DNA of 64,000 nt from Sinomicrobium weinanense (GCF_018863395.1 NZ_JAHKRR010000001.1:310001-374000), one strand, 5' to 3'. Shown: positions 50,966 through 60,247, numbered from the stretch's first letter. Notes: generated by a model from the letters alone, not told the origin. A program made the numbers and translations.

Positions 50966-51535
50966 CTATGAGTAAATCCGCCTCCTGATACGGCTCAGGG
51001 CCTGGGGCGTAACACCTATATAGGATGCAATATATTTCAGGGGAATTTTTTGCAGCAGAACGGGGTTTTCTGCAAACAGGTTTTCATAGCGTTCCTGCGC
51101 ACTTTGCCGTAGGAACGACATTTCCCTTTTACTCTTTTTTATAAAGAGCTCTTCTGCTGCTCTCCGGCCTATCTGTTGTCCGTCCGCAGACTCCCTGTAT
51201 ACCTTCTGGAGATCTGTATGGCTGATACTCCACAACACGGTATCTGCCAGGGCCTGTACGTAATAGCCCACGGGGTTTTGCATCAAAAACGAATCGTATG
51301 CGCTGACAAAAGAATTCTCAAAAGTAAAACTAAAGGTGATCTCTTTCTCTCCCTTGTCTGAATAAAACCGGACCATGCCTTTTTCGACAAAGGAAAGATA
51401 TTGTTCTGTTTTTCCGCAGCACAGTATCAACTCGTTTTTTTTAAATTCCCTGCGGATGAGTTTCGAGGTAAAATGGTCGCTTTCCGTTGCGGTGAGTGGA
51501 ACCAGTTTGTTAAAGTATTCCCGGATTTCTTTCAT
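50966..51535 (-). CDS. Crp/Fnr family transcriptional regulator
   Basis: A 189-residue regulator: cyclic-nucleotide-like sensing domain (FKKNELILCCGKTEQYLSFVEKGMVRFYSDKGEKEITFSF) and C-terminal helix-turn-helix (IPLKYIASYIGVTPQALSRIRRRIY). No iron-sulfur cysteines in the Fnr position. The start is placed at MKEIREYF (51535). In Bacteroidetes such regulators often control a neighbouring hydrolase or reductase gene; DoxX downstream is the obvious neighbour. Confidence 0.9.
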   Translation of the reverse strand: MKEIREYFNKLVPLTATESDHFTSKLIRREFKKNELILCCGKTEQYLSFVEKGMVRFYSDKGEKEITFSFTFENSFVSAYDSFLMQNPVGYYVQALADTVLWSISHTDLQKVYRESADGQQIGRRAAEELFIKKSKREMSFLRQSAQERYENLFAENPVLLQKIPLKYIASYIGVTPQALSRIRRRIYS

Positions 51536-51592
51536 GGATGAGGCAGATTTACAGTGAGGGGGAGTATGCAAGATTGCGGAAGGCAGGATATC

Positions 51593-51949
51593 TTATCCCG
51601 CAGTTTCTTCAGTAACCTGCAACACATGATCGCGATTTTCCTCTCCCCATTTGTCCATGGCATCTATGATAAACAATATACCTTCCCCCACTGGGGTGAG
51701 GTTGTATTCTACCTTGAGAGGGAGCCCGGGATATATTTTTTTATCAATAATGCCGTGATCCAGTAATTCCCGGAGTTGCATATTGATAACACGCGGACTG
51801 GCTTCAGTGATATCCTGGTGCAGTTCGCTGGGGCGTTGTATCCCCCTCCGGATGGAATCGATGATACAGGGTTTCCATTTGCCGCCCAGCACTTTTGCAG
51901 TAATGGTAACACCACACTCCAGGTCTTCGGGGATCTTTCTTTCGTACAT
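51593..51949 (-). CDS. HxlR family transcriptional regulator
   Basis: A 118-residue winged-helix protein with the family core ECGVTITAKVLGGKWKPCIIDSIRRGIQRPSELHQDI and LREL(L)DHGIIDKKIYPGLPLKVEYNLTPVGE. The start at MYERKIPEDLECG (51949) gives the usual length and includes the N-terminal cysteine often used for redox or electrophile sensing in this family. It is divergent from the tandem imine-reductase-like genes at 52134, the likely targets. Confidence 0.93.
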   Translation of the reverse strand: MYERKIPEDLECGVTITAKVLGGKWKPCIIDSIRRGIQRPSELHQDITEASPRVINMQLRELLDHGIIDKKIYPGLPLKVEYNLTPVGEGILFIIDAMDKWGEENRDHVLQVTEETAG

Positions 51950-52133
51950 GATTAAAACAGCTTTTACACAAAAATAAGCAATTCGGTTAATATTTTTCAG
52001 TACCGTGGCCTTTCGGATCCCGCAAATTCCGTACAGGGAAAAATTTTTCACTGCCTGAATCTTTTTTCCCTTATTGCAGGAAACAACAGGTGTTCAGAAC
52101 TTTGTGTCACTAATTTTTAAACAATATCATACA

Positions 52134-53027
52134 ATGAACACATCAAACAAAATTCAGGCCAGGGTGTCCGTGATCGGACTGGGCAATATGGGGTACAAAT
52201 TAGCAGAACTCTTATTGCAAAAAGGATATGAAGTAACAGTATGGAACCGCAGCGCCCACAAGGCAGGTGCCCTCGTTGCTGAAGGGGCAGTCCTGGCGGA
52301 AACTGTGGCAGAAGCGATAGCAGCAAGCCCTGTTACCGTAATCTGTGTCTATGACTACAATGCTACGAAGGCCATTCTCCGGCATGATGATGTAGCCGCT
52401 GCTGTCCACGGAAAAACATTGATAGAACTGACAACTGGCAGCCCGGAACAGGCCGATGAAGCCGAATCCTGGGCCAGGCGTAATAAGGCCACCTATCTCG
52501 ACGGTGCCATCCAGGCTGCCCCGGAGCAGATGGGAAGGAAAGACACCCCGATCTTCATATCCGGCAATGAGGAGGTTTTCAGGAAGCATGGGGACCTTTT
52601 ACAGGTGTTCGGAGGAGGGGTATCATACCTGGGCAGTCATGCGGGAGCAGCCTCTGCCATGGACCTCGCTACGCTTTCCTATCTCTACGGGTCCATTATC
52701 GGGTTTTTCCACGGAGCCCGGATCGTAGAGTCCGAAGGGATGGATGTAGGGGTATACGGCAAGCTGACTGCGGATATAACTCCCACTTTCGGAGAGTTCC
52801 TGGAACATGAAGGCAAGGTGATCCGGAGCGGCAATTTTGAAATTTCCCAAAGCCCGCTGCGGATATCCGTCGAAGCGGTGGAGCGTATCCTTAAACAGGC
52901 GAAGGGATCGGGGATCAATACGGAATTGCCCGAACTGGCCTCCGGGCTGTTGCAGAAAGCAAAAGCCGCAGGTTATGAAAACGAGGAACTCGCTGCCCTG
53001 ATCAAGGTTATGAGAAAGAGTGCCTGA
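52134..53027 (+). CDS. Imine-reductase-like NAD(P)-dependent oxidoreductase (paralogue 1)
   Basis: A 297-residue member of the beta-hydroxyacid dehydrogenase superfamily. The Rossmann motif is SVIGLGNMGYKLAELLLQKGYEVTVWNRSAHKAG (split), NADP preference from NRSxxKA. The C-terminal helical domain has AMDLATLSYLYG, where D is at the catalytic position of imine reductases. The helix-swapped dimer fold of this group is inferred. It sits 40 bp before a second, similar gene and is divergent from an HxlR regulator. Substrate: an imine or 3-hydroxyacid, not known. Confidence 0.88.
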   Translation: MNTSNKIQARVSVIGLGNMGYKLAELLLQKGYEVTVWNRSAHKAGALVAEGAVLAETVAEAIAASPVTVICVYDYNATKAILRHDDVAAAVHGKTLIELTTGSPEQADEAESWARRNKATYLDGAIQAAPEQMGRKDTPIFISGNEEVFRKHGDLLQVFGGGVSYLGSHAGAASAMDLATLSYLYGSIIGFFHGARIVESEGMDVGVYGKLTADITPTFGEFLEHEGKVIRSGNFEISQSPLRISVEAVERILKQAKGSGINTELPELASGLLQKAKAAGYENEELAALIKVMRKSA

Positions 53028-53067
53028 AGAAACTTAAAACTTAAATTTTACGCTTAAAAATAATAGA

Positions 53068-53961
53068 ATGGAAGAAAATCATAAAACACCTCAAAACGTT
53101 ACGGTATTAGGGCTTGGTGCTATGGGAAGTGCCCTGGCCAAAGCCTTTTTAAAGGCAGGTCATAGAACGACAGTGTGGAACAGGTCTGCAGATAAGGCCG
53201 TACCATTAGTTGAAAAAGGAGCCGTCGCGGCAGCCACGGTTTCCGAGGCGGTAGCGGCAAGCGAACTGGTGGTGATCTGTGTACTGAATTATGAGATTTT
53301 GGAAAAGATCGTGAAACCTGTGGCAGACGAACTTCAGGGAAAAACACTGGTAAGCCTCACCAACGACACTCCCGCAAAGGCGAGGCAAATGGCGTCGTGG
53401 GCTCAGGCTGAGGGAATAGACTATCTGGATGGCTCGGTCCTGGTACCTGTCCCGGAAGTGGGGCAGCCGGATGCTCTTTTGCTGTACAGCGGCCCCCGGC
53501 ATATTTTCGATAAATACTTCCCCGTACTTCGGGCTCTCGGAGGAAAGAGCACCTACCTGGGAGAAGATCCCGGGCACGCGGCATTATACGATATTGCCAT
53601 GATGAATATCTTTTATACCAGCCTCACCGGTGTACTGCATTCCTATGCCCTGCTGAATGCCGAGGGCGAACGGGCAGAGGAGTTCCTGCCCTTCGGCCGG
53701 CAAGTATTGGCACTGGCAGGATCGTTCCTGGAGAATTTTGCAAAAAGCGCAGATAAAAAGCACTATCCGGGAGACCTGGACAACATAACCATGGAAGCGG
53801 CAGGAATAGCTCATATTGTTCATGCCAGTCGTGATGCAGGTATAAATGTAAGCATACCGGAAGCCGTGAAAGGCGCTTTTGATCGTGCCGTAAAAGCGGG
53901 ATTCGGTGCTAATGGAATGCCGGGTGCGATAGAAGGGATAAGAGCTCCGGAAAAAAACTGA
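53068..53961 (+). CDS. Imine-reductase-like NAD(P)-dependent oxidoreductase (paralogue 2)
   Basis: A 297-residue paralogue of the preceding gene, sharing the same motifs (TVLGLGAMGSALAKAFLKAGH, TTVWNRSADKAVPLV, EAVAASELVVICVLNYE) and length. The C-terminal YDIAMMNIFYTSLTG places an aspartate at the imine reductase catalytic position. The two copies form a tandem duplication and probably an operon, so they may form a heterodimer or act on different substrates. Confidence 0.88.
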   Translation: MEENHKTPQNVTVLGLGAMGSALAKAFLKAGHRTTVWNRSADKAVPLVEKGAVAAATVSEAVAASELVVICVLNYEILEKIVKPVADELQGKTLVSLTNDTPAKARQMASWAQAEGIDYLDGSVLVPVPEVGQPDALLLYSGPRHIFDKYFPVLRALGGKSTYLGEDPGHAALYDIAMMNIFYTSLTGVLHSYALLNAEGERAEEFLPFGRQVLALAGSFLENFAKSADKKHYPGDLDNITMEAAGIAHIVHASRDAGINVSIPEAVKGAFDRAVKAGFGANGMPGAIEGIRAPEKN

Positions 53962-54074
53962 AAACAAAGGTAAACGATCTGAAGCCTATAACCCGGAGAC
54001 CCGTTCTTTCCGATACTATTCTGAAAGAGCGGGATTTTTTTGCCAGGGTATTCCTGAGGTATTGAAAAAAGTAA

Positions 54075-54105
54075 TATCTTTGTACTGTAATAAAAAATAT
54101 TACAG
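54075..54105 (+). promoter_or_regulatory. Promoter and dyad operator of the Rrf2 regulator
   Basis: TATCTTTG (54075-54082) is a -7 box. Right after it a 21 bp dyad has arms CTGTAATA (54085-54092) and TATTACAG (54098-54105), ending one base before the start codon of the Rrf2 gene. The likely transcription start falls inside the dyad, so it is well placed for autorepression. A second dyad of the same length and ends precedes the next gene. Confidence 0.65.
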
Positions 54106-54106
54106 A

Positions 54107-54514
54107 ATGAACAATGTCCGTTTTGCCACCGCTTTACACATACTCACGCTACTCGCCATCATGAAAGACGAGTTGCTGTCGTCTGCATTTATTGCCGGAA
54201 GTGTCAACGTAAATGCCGCGGTGATACGGAAAGAGATCAGTAACCTTAAAGCCTGCGGTTTGGTAGAGAGCAAGGAAGGGAAGGGAGGAGGAAGTTTCCT
54301 GGCCAGGCCGGCATCTCAGATAAAACTTTCGGAAATATACGAGGCCGTGAGACTGGTACCCGTACTGGGCAGGGCCAATACGCCCAACCCGAAATGCCCG
54401 GTAGGGAAGAAGGTCAATGAACACCTGGAAACGCTCTATGAGGAAACCGATAATTATGTAGTCCGGAAATTATCGACGATAAGCCTGGAAGAATTTGCCG
54501 GTAAATTTGGGTGA
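54107..54514 (+). CDS. Rrf2 family transcriptional regulator
   Basis: A 135-residue winged-helix protein (RFATALHILTLLAI, SAFIAGSVNVNAAVIRKEISNLKACGLVESKEGKGGGSFLA). It has a single cysteine pair region KACGL and NPKCPVGKKV, not the three-cysteine cluster of IscR/NsrR, so it does not look like an iron-sulfur sensor. MNNVRFATALH at 54107 is the usual family start. It is likely autoregulated through the dyad just upstream and to repress the next gene through a matching dyad. Confidence 0.92.
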   Translation: MNNVRFATALHILTLLAIMKDELLSSAFIAGSVNVNAAVIRKEISNLKACGLVESKEGKGGGSFLARPASQIKLSEIYEAVRLVPVLGRANTPNPKCPVGKKVNEHLETLYEETDNYVVRKLSTISLEEFAGKFG

Positions 54515-54531
54515 TATTTTTTTAAATAAAA

Positions 54532-54552
54532 CTGTAACAAAAATATATACAG
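54532..54552 (+). promoter_or_regulatory. Second Rrf2-type operator before the NAD(P)-binding gene
   Basis: CTGTAAC at the left and TATACAG at the right of a 21 bp dyad, same length and end sequences (CTGTA..TACAG) as the operator before the Rrf2 gene. It lies 41 bp before the start codon; a TAAATTTG box (54502-54509) precedes it within the rrf2 3' end. Confidence 0.55.
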
Positions 54553-54593
54553 TAATAATAAGAGTAAAGTTCAATTTTAAACATGAAACAAAA

Positions 54594-55247
54594 ATGAAAG
54601 TAGCATTGATCGGTGCCACCGGGTTTGTGGGCACCAACATTTTAAAAGAACTGGTTAATCGCGGCCATGAAGTGAGTGCCATGTCAAGAAACTCTGAAAA
54701 GTCGGAAGTAAAAAGCGATAAGGTTACTCCCGTGAAGGTAGATGTGCTGGATACGGATACCCTGGCAAAAGCGCTTTCGGGCCATGACGCAGTGGTGAGT
54801 GCTTTCAATGCCGGGTGGACTAACCCGGAGCTCTATGACGATTTTCTTCGCGGGGCAAGGGCCATACAGCAGGCTGCGAAAAAATCAGGGGTGCAGCGGT
54901 TTGTTGTTATTGGCGGTGCAGGCAGCCTGTATCTGGAATCCGGATTGCAGGTCGTGGATACTCCTGAATTTCCGGCAGAGATAAAACCGGGTGCAGATGC
55001 GGCCCGGGTCTACCTGGAGGAGATCCGGAAAGAAAATGATCTCGACTGGGCTTTCTTTAGCCCCGCACTCGAAATGCATCGGGGCATTACCATGGGAAGA
55101 ACAGGAAAATACAGGCTGGGGCTGGAAAACCCGGTATTTGACAAAAAAGGGAAAAGTGTGTTGTCCGGCGAAGATGTTGGTGTGGTCATTGCAGACGAAC
55201 TGGAACAGCCACGACACCATAAACAGCGGTTTACTGCTGCGTATTAG
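54594..55247 (+). CDS. NAD(P)H-binding SDR-like protein
   Basis: A 217-residue atypical SDR with the nucleotide motif MKVALIGATGFVGTNILKEL, then SRNSEKSE and AVVSAFNAGW. C-terminal PALEMHRGITMGRTGKYRLGLENPVF resembles the BVR-B/NmrA group. Homologues next to Rrf2 or HxlR regulators are common and thought to respond to electrophilic stress. The start at 54594 is behind an Rrf2-type dyad, so it is probably de-repressed with the regulator's inducer. It is a relative of the gene at 32.7 kb. Confidence 0.9.
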   Translation: MKVALIGATGFVGTNILKELVNRGHEVSAMSRNSEKSEVKSDKVTPVKVDVLDTDTLAKALSGHDAVVSAFNAGWTNPELYDDFLRGARAIQQAAKKSGVQRFVVIGGAGSLYLESGLQVVDTPEFPAEIKPGADAARVYLEEIRKENDLDWAFFSPALEMHRGITMGRTGKYRLGLENPVFDKKGKSVLSGEDVGVVIADELEQPRHHKQRFTAAY

Positions 55248-55498
55248 ACGTTAAAAGATTGATGGAAGATTGATAGAAGATTGATCCCGCTATGCGGGAA
55301 GATTGAATGAGATTGAAATGTTTACCAAATGGCTTTCAGGATTCAATCTGCTGTCAATCCTTTAATCAGTAACCTCCCGGCATGGTGCTTGCCTACAATA
55401 TAAGGTAGTAAAACTCCCCCCTGCGAGGGAGGGATAACGAAGGCTGCATGACCCTGTATTTGTTGGAAATTTGTGAATCTCCTACCGATTTTTACTGT

Positions 55499-55506
55499 TA
55501 ATTTTG
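55499..55506 (+). promoter_or_regulatory. -7 box of the M48 protease gene
   Basis: TAATTTTG matches TAnnTTTG, 29 bp before the start codon; nearest TTG (55471) is 25 bp upstream. The preceding 55248-55498 region has only direct GAAGATTGAT repeats. Confidence 0.5.
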
Positions 55507-55535
55507 TATTTTTACAATGCTAATGATATAAAGTT

Positions 55536-56348
55536 ATGAGAAAAATTTGGTTGTCTTTTTTGTTGCTTTTCTTTGTGCTTTCCTGTAAAACCAATCCGTT
55601 TACGGGGAAAAGTACGCTGAATTTTCATTCCAACAGTTCCATATTTCCGATGGCTTTTCAGCAGTACGATGAATTTTTAAAGGAGCATAAGGTGGTAAAA
55701 GGCACTGCGGATGCAGAGAAAGTGAGGAAAGTAGGGCAGCGTATAGCGAATGCTGCGGAAAAATGGCTCAATGCCAATGGCTATGAGGGCTATTTAAAGG
55801 ATTATAAATGGGAGTACAACCTGGTACAGGACGACCAGGTCAATGCATGGTGTATGCCGGGAGGAAAGATCGTGGTATATACCGGGCTTTTACCCGTTAG
55901 CCAGACCGAGACCGGGCTTGCTGTGGTTATGGGACATGAGGTGGCCCATGCCCTGGCAGACCATGGAGCTCAGCGTATGAGTGCAGGTACATTGCAGCAG
56001 CTGGGAGCTGTTGGCGTTGCGGTTGCCACAAGTGGTAAAAGTGCCCAGGCACAGCAATTGTGGGCCCAGGCTTATGGTGTGGGGTCACAGGTAGGTGCAA
56101 TGCTGCCATTCAGTAGAAAACACGAAAACGAAGCCGATGCCATAGGTATACAGATCATGGCCATTGCCGGTTATGATCCTAGTGAAGCCGCACGCCTGTG
56201 GCAGCGGATGAAAGCCAAAGGCGGGCAGGGGCCTCCCGAGATGTTGAGTACGCACCCTTCAAGCGATACCCGTATAAGAAATCTGACACAACTGGCCCCG
56301 GGAGCAAGAGCTGAAGCACGTAAGTTCGGAGTGACCAGTTTTCAATAA
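55536..56348 (+). CDS. M48 family metalloprotease lipoprotein
   Basis: A 270-residue lipoprotein (LFFVLSC, cysteine 17). The peptidase core has VVMGHEVAHALADHGAQRMS, an HExxH zinc site, and the third ligand in HENEADAIGIQIM. It resembles BepA/LoiP-type proteases that control outer-membrane protein quality. It is alone with its own promoter box and a strong terminator. Confidence 0.94.
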   Translation: MRKIWLSFLLLFFVLSCKTNPFTGKSTLNFHSNSSIFPMAFQQYDEFLKEHKVVKGTADAEKVRKVGQRIANAAEKWLNANGYEGYLKDYKWEYNLVQDDQVNAWCMPGGKIVVYTGLLPVSQTETGLAVVMGHEVAHALADHGAQRMSAGTLQQLGAVGVAVATSGKSAQAQQLWAQAYGVGSQVGAMLPFSRKHENEADAIGIQIMAIAGYDPSEAARLWQRMKAKGGQGPPEMLSTHPSSDTRIRNLTQLAPGARAEARKFGVTSFQ

Positions 56349-56431
56349 TGTCATGATAGCAGAAGAATGATATATTCCAGGTATCCTTAATCGTGAAATA
56401 ACAATCGGTTTAAAATTAATTTCTATATTAG

Positions 56432-56458
56432 AAGCTGTTCTTAAGAACAGCTTTTTTT
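56432..56458 (+). terminator. Terminator of the M48 gene
   Basis: AAGCTGTTCTTAAGAACAGCTT is a near-perfect 22 bp palindrome (56432-56453) followed by a T run; 84 bp after the stop. Confidence 0.85.
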
Positions 56459-56460
56459 GT

Positions 56461-56577
56461 CCCTCGGCTCCCTTCGACTCTGCTCAGGGACCGTTGCTCG
56501 GGAACCGGGGTTACGATATGTAAAATAGAAAAGTTAATAATTAAAAATATCATCGGTTCCCGAGTGGAGCCGGGGGA
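56461..56577. repeat. Dispersed CTCAGGGACC/CGGGAACCG repeat
   Basis: CTTCGACTCTGCTCAGGGAC belongs to the dispersed family. CTCGGGAACCG (56497-56507) and CGGTTCCCGAG (56554-56564) are inverted copies, so two units lie in opposite orientation before the MFS gene. Confidence 0.6.
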
Positions 56578-56589
56578 TGAACTTTAAAC

Positions 56590-57909
56590 ATGGCAAAAGC
56601 ATTAGAAAGGGGCAGTAAAAAACTGCTCGGGGCCTGGGCGTTTTACGACTGGGCCAATTCGGTATACAGCCTGGTCATAGCTGCAGCCATTTTTCCTATT
56701 TTTTACGGGGCACTCTTCCGGGAAGCCAATATGGAGAAGATCACCGTTTTTGGGGGTAGTATTGCCCGTGCCCCCCTGATAAGTTATGTCACTGCGGCTG
56801 CTTTCCTGGTCGTGTCGCTCATATCGCCATTATTGTCCGGTATAGCCGATTATACGGGAAATAAAAAGGTATTCCTGAAATTTTTCTGTTATCTCGGTGC
56901 TTTTTCCTGTATCGGCTTGTATTGGTTTTCCCTGGAACACATATACTTAAGCCTGATGTGTTACTTTCTGGCGCTTATTGGCTTCTGGGCCAGCCTGGTC
57001 TTTTACAATTCTTACCTCCCGGACATAGCTTATCCGGAACAACAGGACCGCCTCAGTGCCAGAGGATATTCCCTGGGATATATAGGCAGCGTTATACTGT
57101 TGCTCATATGCCTGGTGATGATCATGAAGTACGAATGGTTCGGATTTACCGGTGCAGGGGCACCTACCCGGATATCCTTTATACTTACCGGACTGTGGTG
57201 GATCGGTTTTAGCCAATACACCTTTTATTACCTGCCCAGGGGAAATGCATCCAACGGGAAACTGCACAGGAATTTGATATTCAACGGTTTCAGGGAATTA
57301 AAAAAAGTATGGAACCGGCTGGGAGATTCACCAAGGCTAAAGCGATACCTGGGGGCGTTTTTCGTGTATAGTATGGCTGTACAGACCGTTATGCTTGCTG
57401 CCACCTATTTCGGAGAAGAGGAATTGGAGTGGGGCGGGGCCGAAGAACGGACCACTGGTCTCATAGTTAGTATATTGCTGATACAAATTGTAGCAGCTAT
57501 CGGGGCATGGCTTACTTCAAAGATGTCTGCCCGGATAGGTAATATAAAAACCCTGATCGGGATCAATTTCCTGTGGGTGGGTATCTGTGTGTATGCCTAT
57601 TCCATAATATCCCCCGTTCAGTTTTATATAGCCGCGGGATGTGTGGGCCTGGTCATGGGTGGAATACAGAGCCTGTCGCGCTCTACTTATTCCAAATTTT
57701 TACCGGAAACGGACGATACCACTTCTTTTTTCAGCTTTTTTGACGTTGCCGAAAAAATAGGGATCGTTATAGGGATGTTCCTGTATGGTTTTATAGCCCA
57801 GGTAACGGGTAGTATGCGAAATTCTGTCCTGTTTCTGGGAGTGCTCTTTGTACTCGGAATATTCCTGTTGTTCCGTGTAAGAAAACAGCAGGAAGTAAAA
57901 CAGGCATAA
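56590..57909 (+). CDS. UMF1/Atg22-like MFS transporter
   Basis: A 439-residue protein with 11-12 membrane helices. It opens with LLGAWAFYDWANSVYSLVIAAAIFPIFYG, diagnostic of the UMF1 family (vacuole effluxer Atg22-like), and later has GIQSLSRSTYSKFLPE. Members export amino acids or peptides in fungi; bacterial substrates are unknown. It is followed by a HAD phosphatase (40 bp) and a sugar-porter gene, so a small transport-and-dephosphorylation cluster is likely. Confidence 0.92.
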   Translation: MAKALERGSKKLLGAWAFYDWANSVYSLVIAAAIFPIFYGALFREANMEKITVFGGSIARAPLISYVTAAAFLVVSLISPLLSGIADYTGNKKVFLKFFCYLGAFSCIGLYWFSLEHIYLSLMCYFLALIGFWASLVFYNSYLPDIAYPEQQDRLSARGYSLGYIGSVILLLICLVMIMKYEWFGFTGAGAPTRISFILTGLWWIGFSQYTFYYLPRGNASNGKLHRNLIFNGFRELKKVWNRLGDSPRLKRYLGAFFVYSMAVQTVMLAATYFGEEELEWGGAEERTTGLIVSILLIQIVAAIGAWLTSKMSARIGNIKTLIGINFLWVGICVYAYSIISPVQFYIAAGCVGLVMGGIQSLSRSTYSKFLPETDDTTSFFSFFDVAEKIGIVIGMFLYGFIAQVTGSMRNSVLFLGVLFVLGIFLLFRVRKQQEVKQA

Positions 57910-57949
57910 AAATATAAGTGTAACGACGAATAATAAACAATAACCTACG

Positions 57950-58726
57950 ATGAAAAAGGGACTTTTAATTGATATGGATGGTGTCATATACAGTGGGGAC
58001 ACCATGATAGAAGGTGCTGATACCTTTATAGCCGCATTGCAGAAAAATCAAATCCCCTTCCTGTTTATGACCAATAACAGCCAGCGTTCGCCTCTCGATA
58101 CGGTGAACAAGGTGGCCAAAATGGGAATAAACATAAAGGAAGAAAACGTATATACCAGTGCTATGGCCACTGCCTGGTTCCTCTCATTTATGAAGCCTAG
58201 CGGCACCGTTTATGTCCTGGGAGAGGGTGGGCTTATCACCAGCCTGCACCAGCAAGGATATGTGATGGTAAACCAGAACCCGGACTATGTGGTGGTGGGA
58301 GAGGGAAGGAACTTTACGCTGGAGATGGTGAACAATGCTGTGGATATGATCCTGGACGGTGCAAAGTTCATAGCCACCAACCTGGACCCTTCTCCGAAAA
58401 AAGAAGGCTGGAACAATCTGGGCATCAAGGCTATTGTAGCCATGATCGAAGAAGCCACCGGGAAAAAGGCATTTTCCGTGGGCAAACCCAGCCCCGTTAT
58501 GATGCGGGCAGCCAGGAAAACACTGGGGCTTACAGCCCAGGAAACCATTATTATAGGGGACACGATGGACACGGACATTCTCGGCGGGATACAACTGGGC
58601 TATAAGACCATACTAACCCTTTCCGGGGTCTCCAAGAAGGAAGATCTCCGGTACTATGCTTTTCAGCCTAACCGCATTATAAAGTCAGTGAAGGAGCTGA
58701 GTATCGAGGACCTTTCCAAAATTTGA
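57950..58726 (+). CDS. HAD-IIA family sugar phosphatase (NagD-like)
   Basis: A 258-residue HAD phosphatase: motif I LLIDMDGVIYSGD, motif II FMTNNSQRS, motif III with K in SVGKPSPVMM, and motif IV IIGDTMDTDILGG. The cap domain between I and III fits class IIA. It probably removes phosphate from a sugar or nucleotide monophosphate. It lies between two MFS transporters; acting on a transported sugar phosphate is an inference. Confidence 0.93.
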   Translation: MKKGLLIDMDGVIYSGDTMIEGADTFIAALQKNQIPFLFMTNNSQRSPLDTVNKVAKMGINIKEENVYTSAMATAWFLSFMKPSGTVYVLGEGGLITSLHQQGYVMVNQNPDYVVVGEGRNFTLEMVNNAVDMILDGAKFIATNLDPSPKKEGWNNLGIKAIVAMIEEATGKKAFSVGKPSPVMMRAARKTLGLTAQETIIIGDTMDTDILGGIQLGYKTILTLSGVSKKEDLRYYAFQPNRIIKSVKELSIEDLSKI

Positions 58727-58755
58727 TCACACCATATTAACCAACCATTTTTATT

Positions 58756-60099
58756 ATGAATAATATGCGCAACTGGTCCGTGACGGTGGCCCTGTCCGGT
58801 TTTTTGTTCGGTTTTGACACCGTGGTGATCTCCGGTGCTAACCTGCCTATCCGGGAACTCTGGAACACTTCGGCATGGTTTCACGGAACTTTTATCATGT
58901 CGATGGCCCTGTGGGGAACGGTGATCGGTGCCCTGTTCGGCGGGATTCCCTGTAACAAATACGGGAGAAAAAAAACGCTTTTCTGGATCGGGATGCTCTA
59001 CCTGGTTTCCGCTTTGGGCTCCGGGCTGGCCCCGGACCCTTATACATTTTCCTTTTTCCGGTTTATAGGCGGCTTGGGTGTAGGGGCCTCTTCCGTAGCT
59101 GCACCGACCTATATTTCCGAAATATCGAGTGCAAAAAACCGGGGAAAACTGGTGGCCCTGTACCAGTTTAACCTGGTGTTCGGTATTCTGATTGCCTATA
59201 TTTCCAACTATCTGCTGCAAGGCGTAGGGGGAGCCAACGACTGGAGGTTTATGCTTGGTGTAGAAGCTGTTCCGGCAGCCATATATAGTATTATGGTACT
59301 GGGTGTGCCCAATAGTCCGAGGTGGCTTTTGCTCAAAAAACAGGACGAACAGGGAGCCCGGGAAGTCCTTGAAAAAATGTACGATACCGAAACTGCCGAA
59401 AAAGCCCTGGCCGAGATACGCCTGGACAATACACCGGAAAAGGGAGGTAATGTATTTTCGCGAAAATTCGGCTTACCACTGTTGCTGGCTTTTCTGATCG
59501 CTTTTTTCAACCAGTTGTCGGGTATTAACTTTATACTTTACTACGCACCGGAAATCCTTGAAATGGCAGGACTGGCCGCCAAGGATTCGTTGATGAATGC
59601 CATTTCCATCGGTGTGGTCAACCTTATCTTTACCCTTATTGGGCTGCGACTTATTGACAATCTGGGGAGGAAGCAGCTTATGCTTATCGGTTCCCTGGGA
59701 TATATTGTTAGCCTGGTCATGGTGGCCTGGTCGTTCTATGCCACGGCAAGCCCGATATTGCTGCTGGTCTTTATTTTATTGTTTATCGCATCTCATGCCA
59801 TAGGGCAGGGGGCAGTGATCTGGGTGTTTATCTCCGAGATATTTCCCAACAGGGTGAGGGCTTACGGACAGGCATTCGGCTGCGGGGTGCATTGGGTCTT
59901 TGCCGCACTTATAACATTGATTGGCCCCGTGTTTATCGATAAATACAGGGAGAATCCATGGCCTATTTTTGCATTTTTTGCCTTTATGATGGTATTGCAA
60001 CTGCTCTTTACCATCTTCCTGATGCCGGAAACCAAGGGAGTTTCCCTGGAAGAATTGGAAAAGAGAATGGTAAAGGAGGATAAAGAAAAAATAGCCTGA
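58756..60099 (+). CDS. Sugar porter family MFS transporter
   Basis: A 447-residue protein with 12 membrane helices. Sugar-porter signatures include FLFGFDTVVISGA near the start, the loop NKYGRKK, FIGGLGVGASSVAAPTYISEISSAKNRG, the middle loop NSPRWLL, and the C-terminal PETKGVSLEELE. It should import a monosaccharide by proton symport; the sugar is unknown. The gene follows the HAD phosphatase by 29 bp, so they are likely cotranscribed. Confidence 0.93.
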   Translation: MNNMRNWSVTVALSGFLFGFDTVVISGANLPIRELWNTSAWFHGTFIMSMALWGTVIGALFGGIPCNKYGRKKTLFWIGMLYLVSALGSGLAPDPYTFSFFRFIGGLGVGASSVAAPTYISEISSAKNRGKLVALYQFNLVFGILIAYISNYLLQGVGGANDWRFMLGVEAVPAAIYSIMVLGVPNSPRWLLLKKQDEQGAREVLEKMYDTETAEKALAEIRLDNTPEKGGNVFSRKFGLPLLLAFLIAFFNQLSGINFILYYAPEILEMAGLAAKDSLMNAISIGVVNLIFTLIGLRLIDNLGRKQLMLIGSLGYIVSLVMVAWSFYATASPILLLVFILLFIASHAIGQGAVIWVFISEIFPNRVRAYGQAFGCGVHWVFAALITLIGPVFIDKYRENPWPIFAFFAFMMVLQLLFTIFLMPETKGVSLEELEKRMVKEDKEKIA

Positions 60100-60247
60100 A
60101 TTTTTTCAGGCAGGAACTTATAAAGTGCACACCATCCTGCATCACAAGGGGCTACATCAGCTACTTTTATCCAAACATTTGTATGCCGTAAGGATAAAAC
60201 CTGTTGTATCGTTCGGTTAACGGTTCGTCAAAAGGGGGCATGCTATT

